Assembly: GCF_040560245.1 (NCBI RefSeq)
Contig: NZ_JAKMWP010000005.1
Strand: one strand, 5' to 3'
Length of the DNA: 64,000 nucleotides
Source of the DNA: Morganella sibonii
Lineage (GTDB): Bacteria > Pseudomonadota > Gammaproteobacteria > Enterobacterales > Enterobacteriaceae
The notes below the pieces were generated by a model. That model made no database searches. It had not been told where the DNA came from and saw only the letters and a program-made list of their open reading frames with translations. This document shows, one piece after another, positions 1 through 8,588 of the stretch (the stretch's first letter is position 1; every line of letters starts with the position of its first letter). A program made the translations under genes and the position numbers.

Positions 1-495
1 GCAGCAGGTGGCGGCGAACAGCCTTTCCGGCAATTTATCCGTGAGCAGGTTATTCCGTGGGTGAGCAGTCACTATTCCGTCAACGACCGCCGCTACTTCT
101 TCGGCCATAGCCTCGGCGGGCTGTTTGTCCTGCGGACGGCTACAGATGAGCCAGGCTTATTTACTGATTACATCAGTGCCAGTCCGTCTCTGTGGTGGGG
201 CCATGGCACCTATATGACGGCAGAACGCTTTGACCGCCTCCCGCCGGATATCCGGCTGACTATCACTCAGGGCGGGCTGGAAGAAAAGCCGGACCTGAGC
301 AAAATGAGTGAAGAGCAGAAACACAATCTCTCTGTCCGTTACAGTGACATTACCGCACGGGAAGTTTGTGAGCAGTTACAACTGCGGGACAAACAGTGTC
401 AGTTCCTGACCTTCCCCGGTAAATCACACGGCAGTGTTATCCCGGATGCACTGGATACCGTAATTTCACTGTTACCGGCGGATAAGGAAAAATAA
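1..495 (+). CDS. IroE-type alpha/beta-hydrolase esterase, 3' part
   Basis: The frame is open from the window edge and ends at TAA 493-495, giving the last 164 residues; the start lies upstream. The nucleophile elbow GHSLGG (Ser), preceded by a segment ending VIPWVSSHY, and a late His in GKSHGS fit the putative esterase fold of IroE/enterochelin-esterase-like proteins, which hydrolyse ester bonds, in some members of catecholate siderophores. No iron gene is visible next to it, so the substrate is open. An intrinsic-terminator-like hairpin follows at 531-567. Family is well supported, substrate is not. Confidence 0.75.
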   Translation, partial: AAGGGEQPFRQFIREQVIPWVSSHYSVNDRRYFFGHSLGGLFVLRTATDEPGLFTDYISASPSLWWGHGTYMTAERFDRLPPDIRLTITQGGLEEKPDLSKMSEEQKHNLSVRYSDITAREVCEQLQLRDKQCQFLTFPGKSHGSVIPDALDTVISLLPADKEK

Positions 496-530
496 GTTAT
501 TTTTTTGTTAATCTGCATGTGAAAATACCA

Positions 531-567
531 AAAATAACAGGGGAATCCCCATATTCCTCTGTTATTT
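531..567 (+). terminator. Terminator-like hairpin after the esterase
   Basis: The arms AAATAACAG-GGGAAT and ATTCC-TCTGTTATTT pair around a short CCCCAT-containing loop and end in a T-rich stretch, 36 bp after the esterase stop. The stem is AT-rich, so its efficiency is uncertain. Confidence 0.5.
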
Positions 568-778
568 CCTTCCATAACAAAAACTACTCGCAGCCATTAG
601 TTTTTTTGATTTCATTTTTCCCTCACAAGGGGCTATATTCCGCTCCGTTTCAGACATAAATTCACAATCCACTGCTTCTATCAATGACCCGTCATCAACC
701 ATTTTGGCGATGAAACAGCCTGAGAAAAAAAGCAGCGTCATGTTTTTTTGATTTTTTTGTTTTAGGTGGAGAAAAGCA

Positions 779-1939
779 GTGAGTCACAGCACCCGCACGC
801 CGCGTCCTGACAGTGTGTTAATTCCTGTCGCAGGTCTGACGTTATTTGCGATTGCATCCGGTTATCTGATGAGCCTGATCCCGTTATCGCTGGGCCATTT
901 TGCCATCGGTACAGATTATGCAGGCTGGTTAGCCAGTGCTTACTATATTGGTTTATTACTCGGCTCGATGCTGATTGAGCCGGTGATTGCCCGTATCGGC
1001 CATCGCCGTTCCTTTATTCTCTTTGTGCTGGCCCTGGCGGCAACGGTGGCGGTTTTACCGTTTTATACCGATCTCAGCGCATGGCTGGCATCCCGTATGC
1101 TGGCCGGGGTGGCGGTAGCCGGTATTTTTGTGGTGATTGAATCCTGGCTGCTGATTGGCGATAACCCGGCAATTCGCGCCAAACGCCTGAGCTTTTATAT
1201 GACAGCACTGTACGGCGGAACCACTCTTGGCCAGCTGGCGATTGGTGTGTTCGGGACTGCGGGTATTGTGCCGTTTGCGGTGGTCATGGTTCTGCTGTTT
1301 GCGGCCGTACTGCCGCCGCTGCTTTCCAAAGCGCAACCAGTCTGTCACGGCGGGCATCAAAGCTTATCACTGAAAAAAATCCTGCGTCTGAGCAAACCGG
1401 CCATGGTCGGCTGCATGACTTCCGGTATTGTTATGGGCACGATTTACGGGCTGATGCCGCTGGCATTGCAGGAAAAACACTACAATACAGAGCAGGTCGG
1501 CGGGCTGATGGCGGCGATCATCCTCGGCGGGATGATTATTCAGCCGGTGATCAGCAAGTTATCCTCGCGGATGAGTAAAGTTTTATTGCTGGCAATGGTG
1601 TCTCTTGCCGGGGTATTTGCGATGGGAATGATTTACCTCTCCGGTCACTATCTGGTGATGGTGGCAGCGCTGACACTGCTGGGTATGTCCTCCTTTGCCC
1701 TGTATCCGGTGGCGATCACACTGGCCTGTGACACACTCACGGCAAATGTGATTGTGGCGGCGACACAAGTGATGCTGTTCTGCTACAGCGTCGGCTCGGC
1801 AGCCGGGCCGCTGGTGGCCGGACAGTTTATGAAACAGCCTGACGGTATCATGAGCTTCTTCTTTATTGTGCTGCTGTCCACCGCGATTTATATGCTGCTG
1901 TCAGCGGTACGCCGCAAATCCCGGATTCTGGCAAGCTGA
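779..1939 (+). CDS. YcaD-like MFS transporter
   Basis: 386 residues of hydrophobic character with about 12 membrane segments, as expected of a major facilitator. The motif VVIESWLL after the fourth helix, the RIGHRRS loop between helices 2 and 3, and the length (E. coli YcaD is 382 aa) point to the YcaD subfamily, whose substrate is unknown. The start is GTG at 779, 8 bp after GGAGAAA; no better ATG lies nearby. It is monocistronic, between a terminator-like hairpin upstream and a strong bidirectional terminator at 1956-1985. Membrane location is predicted. Confidence 0.8.
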   Translation: MSHSTRTPRPDSVLIPVAGLTLFAIASGYLMSLIPLSLGHFAIGTDYAGWLASAYYIGLLLGSMLIEPVIARIGHRRSFILFVLALAATVAVLPFYTDLSAWLASRMLAGVAVAGIFVVIESWLLIGDNPAIRAKRLSFYMTALYGGTTLGQLAIGVFGTAGIVPFAVVMVLLFAAVLPPLLSKAQPVCHGGHQSLSLKKILRLSKPAMVGCMTSGIVMGTIYGLMPLALQEKHYNTEQVGGLMAAIILGGMIIQPVISKLSSRMSKVLLLAMVSLAGVFAMGMIYLSGHYLVMVAALTLLGMSSFALYPVAITLACDTLTANVIVAATQVMLFCYSVGSAAGPLVAGQFMKQPDGIMSFFFIVLLSTAIYMLLSAVRRKSRILAS

Positions 1940-1955
1940 TCTCAGTTATAAATAG

Positions 1956-1985
1956 AAAAACACCGCGTCAGTACGCGGTGTTTTT
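1956..1985. terminator. Bidirectional intrinsic terminator
   Basis: CACCGCG (1961-1967) pairs with CGCGGTG (1974-1980), flanked by AAAAA on the left and TTTTT on the right, between two convergent genes. Confidence 0.85.
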
Positions 1986-2003
1986 GTTTCTGCGGTATGC
2001 GGA

Positions 2004-2501
2004 TTACTGTGCGGTGTTAACCGGCAGAATTTCCATAATACCGGCGCGGACATAATACTGCTGACCGGATGCGGCAGCCGGAGCATCAGCCGCCATTTTC
2101 GCGAGTGCTTCTTTTGGCGTTGTGGTGGATAATGAAGACTGATACAGCGTGTTACCGTTGATATCACGGACGCTGGCACGCACAAAATACTGTTTGCCGT
2201 CTTTACTGATTGCAGGGGCATCAGCGCTCATTTTTTTCAGCGCTTCGCCCGGCGTGGCGGTTGTCAGTGAAGACTGGAAAACCGGCGCCCGGTTATTGTG
2301 GTAACCGCGTTTGTTATGATAGCCGCGTCCGTCATGGTTGCCGCGCATCATGTGGCGTCCGCCGTTACCGTCGCAATAACCGTTACCATCCATGTACTGA
2401 CCATTCTGCTGTGGCTGATTTGCCGGGGCTGGTGCGGCGATCGCTGTAAACCCGGCACCTAACAAACTCAATCCGATAACACTGGCAATGATCTTTTTCA
2501 T
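2004..2501 (-). CDS. Exported protein with a duplicated C-terminal unit
   Basis: The likely start is the ATG at 2499-2501 (protein 165 aa), preceded by AGGAATATTA; a longer frame upstream has no good ribosome site. Residues 1-22 form a signal peptide ending AIAA. A Gly/His/Arg/Asn-rich linker with repeated RGYH-type steps follows, then two imperfect copies of an about 45-residue unit sharing YQSSLSTTTP / FQSSLTTATP, EALKKMSADAP / EALAKMAADAP and QYFVRA / QYYVRA. I do not recognise the family. It is convergent with the YcaD-like gene and divergent from the DUF4822-like gene at 2839; the 338 bp between the two divergent genes is AT-rich and probably carries both promoters. Confidence 0.65.
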   Translation of the reverse strand: MKKIIASVIGLSLLGAGFTAIAAPAPANQPQQNGQYMDGNGYCDGNGGRHMMRGNHDGRGYHNKRGYHNNRAPVFQSSLTTATPGEALKKMSADAPAISKDGKQYFVRASVRDINGNTLYQSSLSTTTPKEALAKMAADAPAAASGQQYYVRAGIMEILPVNTAQ

Positions 2502-2838
2502 ATTAATATTCCTTTCTGATGTTGATTTCTGATACGTCGTTTCGCTGTTGGTATCATCATTGCCGATGCCGTCCGTACCGGCAATCCGTTTTACCCTTAC
2601 TGACGGTGAAATCATAATCCCTGCACAATTCATCATAATATCTGCACATTCCTTCATTTTTTCTCCATATTCCGGATGGGGGATACAGGAAAATATGTGT
2701 CAGAAATAAGCCGGATATTTAAGTACTTTTATATTTCCTTACGTAAAAAATGAGCGAACAAGATTTATTTGCTTATGATTAATATTCAGACTTGTTATCA
2801 CTACAAAGACAATAAATTTATTAACAAAGGGAACTGAT

Positions 2839-3324
2839 ATGAAAAAAATGACACTGATTGCCGGCGTTATCGCTGCGGCATTTTCATTTTCAGCACTGGC
2901 GGCGCAGACGCCTGCTCAGGAAAAAACAGCAGCAGCCACAGCACAGAAAGCCGGGAATACGGCAGATTATCTGATTGGCAAAACCTGGGTAACCACGGAA
3001 GCCCTGGATCAGGACGGGAAGGCCATTCCTGCCACTGATGAGACGGTTGCCGGTTTCTTCGGACTGGCAGATTATGAAAAAGATGGTTCAGTCAAAATGT
3101 ATACCCCTGAAGGTAAGCTGAAATTGCAGGGCGACTGGTCATTCAGCGCAGATGGTAAAACCCGGACGCTGACCGGCAAGAATGACAAAGGGGAAGTATT
3201 GTTTACCCGCGTGGTGGAAAATATCAAAGTAACGCCGGATGAATATATTTACCGCGTCTATCCGAAACCGGATGATAAAAGCCATTACGCGGATATTGTC
3301 CATAAACCGAAATCCGCAGAGTAA
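2839..3324 (+). CDS. Exported DUF4822-like protein
   Basis: 161 residues with a signal peptide (MKKMTLIAG...ALAA). The mature part has the patterns GKTWVTTEALDQDG, FFGLADYEKDGS, GDWSFSADGKTRTL and LFTRVVEN, which I associate with the DUF4822 family of small periplasmic proteins of unknown function; this is recall, not a search. The start ATG follows AAAGGGAACTGAT. A terminator hairpin follows at once (3339-3367). Confidence 0.7.
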   Translation: MKKMTLIAGVIAAAFSFSALAAQTPAQEKTAAATAQKAGNTADYLIGKTWVTTEALDQDGKAIPATDETVAGFFGLADYEKDGSVKMYTPEGKLKLQGDWSFSADGKTRTLTGKNDKGEVLFTRVVENIKVTPDEYIYRVYPKPDDKSHYADIVHKPKSAE

Positions 3325-3338
3325 ATTCATCCCCGGAT

Positions 3339-3367
3339 AAAGCGCCGTAAAGGCGCTTTTTCTTTTC
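3339..3367. terminator. Intrinsic terminator
   Basis: AAAGCGCC (3339-3346) pairs with GGCGCTTT (3352-3359) and runs into TTTTCTTTT, between the DUF4822-like gene and convergent deoD. Confidence 0.85.
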
Positions 3368-3389
3368 CGGTACTTATCAGAGGGGCGGA

Positions 3390-4097
3390 TCAGAGTGTGA
3401 GGGCGGTTTCCAGTGCCAGCTCAATCATATTGTGCATTGCATTCTGACGCTGATCGATGGTCAGTTTTCCGCCGTTTTTAATATGATCAGACGTTGTGAG
3501 AATCGCCAGTGCTTTTGCCCCGAGTTCTGCCGCGACGGTATACAGCCCGGCGACTTCCATATCCACCCCGAGAATACCGTACTGCTCCATCACCGCAAAC
3601 AGTTCCGGGCGGGTGGTATAAAACAGATCCGCCGTAAATACATTGCCGGTTTTAACCGGTAATTGCAGACGTTCAGCCGTTTTAACCGCAGATGACAGCA
3701 GATGCCAGTCCGCCAGCGCCGCGAGGTCGTTGCCGTAAAAGCGGTCGCGGTTCACTTTGGAATCCGTACTTGCGCCCATGGCAATCACCACATCCATCAG
3801 TGATACATCATCCCGAACCGCGCCACAGGTACCGATACGGATCAGGTTTTTCACGCCGAAATCCTGAATTAACTCATACGCATACATCGAAATGGAGGGG
3901 ATACCCATGCCGTGGGCCATCACCGAAACCGGTTTGCCTTTGTATTCCCCGGTATAACCCAGCATATTACGGACGCTGTTTACTTCCCGCGCCTGCGACA
4001 AATAATGTTCAGCAATAAACTTGGCGCGCAGGGGATCTCCGGGCATAATAATGGTTTCTGCGAAATCGTTTGCGCTTGCCTGAATTGCAACTGCCAT
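3390..4097 (-). CDS. deoD: DeoD-type purine nucleoside phosphorylase
   Basis: 235 residues. It cleaves purine (deoxy)nucleosides with phosphate to the base and (deoxy)ribose-1-phosphate in nucleoside salvage. Family marks: MPGDPLRAK near the N-terminus, the HGMGIPS phosphate/ribose loop, R-GTCGAV and GVDMEVAGLYTVAAE, followed by TTSDH. The ATG at 4095-4097 is chosen because GAGGAGA lies about 10 bp upstream and the N-terminus then lines up with E. coli DeoD; a longer frame to 4121 would place that ribosome site inside the gene. The sequence departs noticeably from E. coli DeoD (C-terminal third looks closer to Bacillus-type DeoD). It is divergent from a nucleoside transporter, so salvage and uptake probably share a control region. 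Confidence 0.9.
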   Translation of the reverse strand: MAVAIQASANDFAETIIMPGDPLRAKFIAEHYLSQAREVNSVRNMLGYTGEYKGKPVSVMAHGMGIPSISMYAYELIQDFGVKNLIRIGTCGAVRDDVSLMDVVIAMGASTDSKVNRDRFYGNDLAALADWHLLSSAVKTAERLQLPVKTGNVFTADLFYTTRPELFAVMEQYGILGVDMEVAGLYTVAAELGAKALAILTTSDHIKNGGKLTIDQRQNAMHNMIELALETALTL

Positions 4098-4119
4098 AAA
4101 AAGCACTCTCCTCTCAATC

Positions 4120-4168
4120 AAACCGTGTGAAGGGTCGGTATTTGTTGGTCAGCATGTTAACACGGTTT
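4120..4168. promoter_or_regulatory. Inverted repeat in the deoD / nupX divergent region
   Basis: AAACCGTGT (4120-4128) and ACACGGTTT (4160-4168) form a 9-bp perfect inverted repeat 31 bp apart, between two divergent nucleoside genes. Its position suits an operator for a shared repressor such as CytR or DeoR, but no specific match is claimed. Confidence 0.35.
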
Positions 4169-4229
4169 GGTTTTTATGCCGCCGCTGCCGGCGGATTTTT
4201 CACTCAGGGTTTTTACCGGATTACACATT

Positions 4230-5498
4230 ATGAATACAGCAATCGGCATTCTCGGGATCGTGGTACTGCTGGGAATAGGTTATTTACTGTCTGAAAACCG
4301 CCGCGCTATTAATCTGCGTACGGTGGTACTGGCTTTTACTATTGAACTGGCACTGGGCGGGTTAATTCTCTACTCCCCGGCCGGGCAGCAGGTATTATTT
4401 GTGATGGCGGAGGCGGTCACCACGGTGATCAACTTCAATAATGCCGGCACATCCTTTATTTTCGGCGGCCTTGTCTCTGACAAAATGTTTGAGATCTTCG
4501 GCAGCGGCGGATTTGTTATCGCACTGCGTGTATTGCCGATCATTGTCTTTTTCTCCGCATTGTCAGCGGTACTTTATTACCTGGGAATTATGCAGATCCT
4601 CGTGCGCTGGGTCGGCGGGGCGTTACAGCGCCTGCTGAAAACCAGCCGGGCAGAATCGATGAACTCGGCAGCCAATATTTTTCTCGGCGTTACCGAAGCA
4701 CCTCTGCTGGTTAAACCGTATCTCGGCAGTATGACCCGCTCAGAACTGTTTGCGGTGCTGTGCGGCGGGCTGGCATCTATCGCCGGTACCATGCTGGTGA
4801 GTTATGCTTCGCTGGGGGTGAAAATGGAATATCTGCTGGCGGCGTCCTTCATGGCCGCTCCGGGCGGGTTACTGTTTGCCAAACTGATGATCCCGGAAAC
4901 ACAGCAGACCGCAGATGAATCCAATGCCAAACCGGTACAGGAAAACCGTCCGGCGAATATTATTGATGCGGCGGCGGAAGGGGCGATCAACGGCCTGAAT
5001 ATGGCACTGGCGGTCGGGGCGATGCTGCTGGCGTTTGTCAGCCTGGTGGCGCTGTTAAACGGACTGCTCGGCGGTGTCGGCGGCTGGTTCGGCCTGCCGG
5101 ATCTGAGCATGGAACTGATCCTCGGTTATCTGCTGTCACCGCTGGCGTGGCTGATGGGGATACCGTGGAATGAAGCGCTGACATCCGGTGCGATTATCGG
5201 GCAGAAAATTGTTATCAACGAATTTTTTGCCTATGCCAACCTGGCCGAATATCTGAAAGGGAATGAAGTGGTGGCGGCCACCGGTCTGCCGATGACAGAG
5301 CGGACACAAATCATCCTCTCGTTTGCACTTTGTGGTTTTGCCAACTTCGGTACTGTGGCAATTGCTATCGGCGGTATCGGCAGTCTGATCCCGAACCGGC
5401 GCAAAGAAATTGCCACCCTCGGGATGAAAGCGCTGGTCGCAGGGGTGTTATCCAACCTGATGGCGGCCACGATTGCCGGATTGTTTATCGGCGGATAA
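4230..5498 (+). CDS. NupC/NupX/PsuT-family nucleoside transporter
   Basis: 422 residues with about ten membrane segments. The sequence follows the concentrative nucleoside transporter pattern: FIFGGLVSDKM, ALRVLPIIVF, GVTEAPLLVKPY, GGLASIAGTMLVSYASLG, IGQKIVINEFFAY and CGFANFGTVAIAIGG. Length and motifs fit E. coli NupX/PsuT (416 aa) rather than NupC (400 aa). The start ATG at 4230 matches the family N-terminus; 21 further upstream codons (from 4167) are not supported. It should import nucleosides with protons or sodium for the divergent DeoD. A GC-rich hairpin followed by T5 (4178-4203) lies in its leader. Confidence 0.85.
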   Translation: MNTAIGILGIVVLLGIGYLLSENRRAINLRTVVLAFTIELALGGLILYSPAGQQVLFVMAEAVTTVINFNNAGTSFIFGGLVSDKMFEIFGSGGFVIALRVLPIIVFFSALSAVLYYLGIMQILVRWVGGALQRLLKTSRAESMNSAANIFLGVTEAPLLVKPYLGSMTRSELFAVLCGGLASIAGTMLVSYASLGVKMEYLLAASFMAAPGGLLFAKLMIPETQQTADESNAKPVQENRPANIIDAAAEGAINGLNMALAVGAMLLAFVSLVALLNGLLGGVGGWFGLPDLSMELILGYLLSPLAWLMGIPWNEALTSGAIIGQKIVINEFFAYANLAEYLKGNEVVAATGLPMTERTQIILSFALCGFANFGTVAIAIGGIGSLIPNRRKEIATLGMKALVAGVLSNLMAATIAGLFIGG

Positions 5499-5543
5499 AG
5501 AGTCTGTTATCTGATTTTCTGAAACAACCGAAATGTCAGGTTC

Positions 5544-5644
5544 ATGATAACGGGCAGGCGAACGAAAAGCATGCGAGCCATGGATGGCGAGCCTGAGCGT
5601 ACAGGGAGGTATTTACAGCGACTTTTCGTTTTGCCCGTTATCAT
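5544..5644. repeat. Long-armed inverted repeat element
   Basis: ATGATAACGGGCA (5544-5556) pairs with TGCCCGTTATCAT (5632-5644), and AACGAAAAG (5561-5569) pairs with CTTTTCGTT (5622-5630). The centre holds a second small palindrome, GCCATGGATGGC. It lies between two convergent genes and could be a dispersed intergenic palindromic element or a large bidirectional terminator. Confidence 0.6.
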
Positions 5645-5700
5645 CAGAACCGGAAAGACGGCAACGGGCTTAATACCGCGCCGTACTCTCCTGCGGATAA

Positions 5701-6708
5701 TTACTTATAGTCCCCTTGCAGATAGCGGTAAAAAGAGGGATTTACCCAGACTTTTTCGCTTATCACCTGCATCCCGCTTTTCGCTCTGCGGATATTTTCC
5801 GCCTGTTTTTCCGCATTCTCCGGCAGTGCCATCAAATCAGCCTGATAATGGCCGCCGGTCACCCGGGTTTCCGCCACGACATCATAACCATCCGCCGGGA
5901 CATAGATGCGATAGAACGGCTGCCACCAGGCTGAACGGATAAGCCCTTTCTGGTCAGCGGTATTTTTCTTGGCGTACTGGTCAATCAGGCTTTTAAAGCG
6001 GTCGCGCTCTTCAATTGCCGGAAATTCCAGGTCGAGATTATATTCACTGGCGATCGCCACTTTTTTGCCGCTTTTCAGTGTGGTGACCGGATAATCCGCC
6101 TCACCCCATTCATCCAGATAGAGAAATGCGGACGATTTCGGCGTCAGCTGCACTTTCGGATCAAACCCTTCACGGCGCAGCAGGTAAATCAGCTGGGCGG
6201 CGTGATCGATATCATTATGGCCGTAGCGGATCATCCGTGTTTTATCAAAGCCGGATTCTTCGCGGGTATCCACCAGGTTATAGCCGCTGGTATAGCCTTT
6301 ATCAATAAAGTTATTCAGGGTTTTCAGCGTCTTCGCGTCATTCGGGAACACCGCGGTTTTCCAGGCGGTATGCAGGCGCGGCACAATATTTTTATCCGAC
6401 ACATTACCGAGATAGCGGGTGTGATTCTGCTGTTGTGCATCAACAAAGGCCTGAAGCTTATCACTCTCTGCTGCCGGGTTTTTCAGATCATCCGCTGTCA
6501 GTGCACCGATGGTGATCATCAGTGCATCGAACCCGTTTGCTTCCGGCTGTTGTGTCAGCGCGGCAATCTGTTCCGGACTGTAGGTTTCAGCCAGTTCAGT
6601 CAGAGAGAGCTTTTCGGCGGTCTGCTGAGAGGTCAGCGCCAGCGCGGGCTGTAAACCACTGAAAAAAAATGCGGACAGCAATGTGCCGATAAATAACGAT
6701 TTTTGCAT
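5701..6708 (-). CDS. Exported protein of unknown function, 335 aa
   Basis: The N-terminus (MQKSLFIGTLLSAFFFSG...ALA) is a signal peptide, so the protein is periplasmic or secreted. The mature part is soluble, with no cysteine motif, repeat or catalytic pattern that I can name; a motif GHNDIDHAAQLIYLLRREGFDP is the most conserved-looking stretch by composition. I do not recognise the family. It is monocistronic. A perfect 10-bp inverted repeat (6747-6756 / 6772-6781) lies about 40-75 bp upstream of the ATG and may be its operator. Confidence 0.6.
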   Translation of the reverse strand: MQKSLFIGTLLSAFFFSGLQPALALTSQQTAEKLSLTELAETYSPEQIAALTQQPEANGFDALMITIGALTADDLKNPAAESDKLQAFVDAQQQNHTRYLGNVSDKNIVPRLHTAWKTAVFPNDAKTLKTLNNFIDKGYTSGYNLVDTREESGFDKTRMIRYGHNDIDHAAQLIYLLRREGFDPKVQLTPKSSAFLYLDEWGEADYPVTTLKSGKKVAIASEYNLDLEFPAIEERDRFKSLIDQYAKKNTADQKGLIRSAWWQPFYRIYVPADGYDVVAETRVTGGHYQADLMALPENAEKQAENIRRAKSGMQVISEKVWVNPSFYRYLQGDYK

Positions 6709-6746
6709 GATTTATCCTGTAAATGCAGCGAACAAACGATTGCATA

Positions 6747-6781
6747 ACTTTATCACAGAGTTGCATTCGGAGTGATAAAGT
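6747..6781. promoter_or_regulatory. Inverted repeat upstream of the unknown exported protein
   Basis: ACTTTATCAC and GTGATAAAGT form a perfect 10-bp inverted repeat with a 15-bp spacer. A second cluster of TATCA / TGATA steps lies at about 6872-6896, before the small ORF at 6911. Both could bind one regulator. Confidence 0.4.
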
Positions 6782-6910
6782 GTCGTGATTTTTTTACACC
6801 GGACAACGGGGAAAATTGTGCGCGGAACCTTGCAGGACGGTGCGGGATGAGTAAGATACGCGGTACGTGGTAGTTATCAGGGTGATAGTTATCACGGTTT
6901 TGGAGAGATT

Positions 6911-6985
6911 ATGAAAGCGCTTTACCGTAAGTTTATCAAAAAAATTGATCAGTTTTCCGCTCTTATTCCGATGCGTTTTTTCTGA
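6911..6985 (+). CDS. Candidate 24-aa small protein or leader peptide
   Basis: The frame MKALYRKFIKKIDQFSALIP-MRFF starts with ATG 7 bp after GGAGAG. It is basic and amphipathic in its first half. It sits alone downstream of the TATCA-rich stretch, and its last 23 bp overlap, antisense, the end of the candidate gene at 6963-7106. Only the ribosome site and placement support it. Confidence 0.35.
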   Translation: MKALYRKFIKKIDQFSALIPMRFF

Positions 6986-7106
6986 TCCGGCGTTCCCGTC
7001 TCTCCCTGCGTGTCATATGAACAGCCCTCTGTAACTGAATAAGTAACCGCAACGCCTGACGGCGGGTAAACAGCGGGTGTTGCCAGTGTAACAGGGTGAA
7101 ATACAT
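6963..7106 (-). CDS. Candidate 47-aa basic small protein
   Basis: The frame starts MYFTLLHWQHPLFTRRQ and ends RRERRERRIRKNASE. The start ATG (7104-7106) has an excellent ribosome site, GGGAGGCAAATC. The C-terminal third is a run of Arg/Glu that would form a charged helix. It lies 79 bp downstream of the tutB-like gene on the same strand and may be the third gene of that transcript. Not recognised. Confidence 0.45.
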   Translation of the reverse strand: MYFTLLHWQHPLFTRRQALRLLIQLQRAVHMTRRERRERRIRKNASE

Positions 7107-7185
7107 GATTTGCCTCCCGGCAGATCAGAGAGAACCGCTGCACAAGCGGCCGGAGCATTATCTGCATCCGGCCGTCTGTCACCTT

Positions 7186-8454
7186 TTATTTAAATGCCGG
7201 CAGCCAGCCGAACACGTCCAGAATAACCGTCAGATAGACAATCGCACCGCAGACAATCACCAGATTCAGTACCGCGTTATTACACGGCGAACGGTAAATA
7301 GTTGCGCTGTCGCTGTAGCGTTTACGCGAGGCTTTTACCAGGAACGGCGGTAAAATCACACTCCAGATAGTAAAGGCCAGACCGGCATAGCCGATGGCAT
7401 AAACGAATCCGTTCGGGAAGAAGAAGCACACCACCGCAGGCGGCAGATAAGTGACCACGGCTGTTTTGAAACGGCCGGCGCTGTCATTTTTAAAGTTCAG
7501 CAGGTCGGCAATATAGTCAAACAGACCGAGTGTCGCTGCCAGCAGGGAGCTCGCCACGGCGAAGTTACCGAAGAATGTCAGGATAAGATCCATGGTTTTC
7601 CCTGACATCACACCGCCGATAGCTTCAACGAACACATCAATATTCCCGCCTTTGGCAATAATCGGTGAGAAATTGGCGCGGCTGATATTACCCATTGTGA
7701 CGCCCAGCCAGAAGATATACAGCAGTACCGCAAATATTGTCCCGATAATGATTGAACGGGTAATAAAGCGGAATTTTGTTTTGCCGTACAGCTTCACCAG
7801 ACTCGGCACGTTACCGTGGAAACCAAACGAAATAATACAGAACGGCAGTGTCATCAGGACATAGGGAAGATATTTCGTTCCGGGGATGGCGACCGATGCG
7901 GAATCCAGCAGATTGGCAATTTCCACATGCGCAACCAGACCGGAAAATGTGGCAAAGAACGCGATAAACTTACCGAAAATTAAAATAGTGGTAATACGCC
8001 CGACCCATAAGGAGCTGTACCAGACAATCGCGGCCACCAGACAGGCGACAATCACGACTGCTGCTTTTATCGGCAGCGCAACACCGGTATATTTTAATAT
8101 CGTCTGAGCCAGTACAGCGGACGACCCGGAGATATAGGCATATGTCAGAATATAGAGGACAAACCCGAAGGCAATACCCACGACGATATTCCATTTTTTG
8201 CCCAGTAACTCAGTGGTAAAGGTATTAAAACTGGCGCCCGGTTCAAAATGCAGGTTAACTTCAACTAACATCAGACCGGTCAGTAACATCATAATTGAAA
8301 CTAAAATCAAAATAACGGTGGCACCGGAAAACCAGACACCGGCCATCGCAATCGGCAAAGAAAACATACCGCCGCCAACGACTGTTGCTATAACAAGCAT
8401 GGTTCCGCTGGTCAGTCCGGGTGATTTATTTGTATCGGCACTATGAATACTCAT
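7186..8454 (-). CDS. tutB: Aromatic amino acid transporter, TutB/TnaB/Mtr type
   Basis: 422 residues, about 11 membrane segments, hydroxy/aromatic amino acid permease (HAAAP) family. The N-terminal SGTMLVIATVVGGGMFSLP and the FCIISFGFHGNVPSLVKLYG segment are the family signatures shared with TnaB, Mtr and TyrP. Its place directly behind tpl, as in Citrobacter and Erwinia tpl-tutB, makes tyrosine the likely substrate; the symbol is assigned by context. The gap to tpl holds a terminator-like hairpin, so expression is probably a read-through fraction of tpl. Confidence 0.85.
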   Translation of the reverse strand: MSIHSADTNKSPGLTSGTMLVIATVVGGGMFSLPIAMAGVWFSGATVILILVSIMMLLTGLMLVEVNLHFEPGASFNTFTTELLGKKWNIVVGIAFGFVLYILTYAYISGSSAVLAQTILKYTGVALPIKAAVVIVACLVAAIVWYSSLWVGRITTILIFGKFIAFFATFSGLVAHVEIANLLDSASVAIPGTKYLPYVLMTLPFCIISFGFHGNVPSLVKLYGKTKFRFITRSIIIGTIFAVLLYIFWLGVTMGNISRANFSPIIAKGGNIDVFVEAIGGVMSGKTMDLILTFFGNFAVASSLLAATLGLFDYIADLLNFKNDSAGRFKTAVVTYLPPAVVCFFFPNGFVYAIGYAGLAFTIWSVILPPFLVKASRKRYSDSATIYRSPCNNAVLNLVIVCGAIVYLTVILDVFGWLPAFK

Positions 8455-8545
8455 AATAAAAGTTTCCTATTAATGATAAATATCACCAACAGCATTCATA
8501 TTTATCGATTTTATTTGTTCTTTATTGTTATAGGGATACAGAGAC

Positions 8546-8573
8546 AAAAAGGCCCCATTAAAATAATGAGGCC
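8546..8573 (-). terminator. Attenuating terminator between tpl and the transporter gene
   Basis: On the minus strand GGCCTCATTATT pairs imperfectly with AATGGGGCC and is followed by TTTTTGTC. It lies 16 bp past the tpl stop and before tutB. Confidence 0.65.
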
Positions 8574-8588
8574 GCTGTCATCAGATAA

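Noticed and set aside
6949..7182. 77-aa minus-strand ORF
   Set aside because: Shares the strand and region with the 47-aa ORF at 6963-7106, which has the better ribosome site; the two frames exclude each other.
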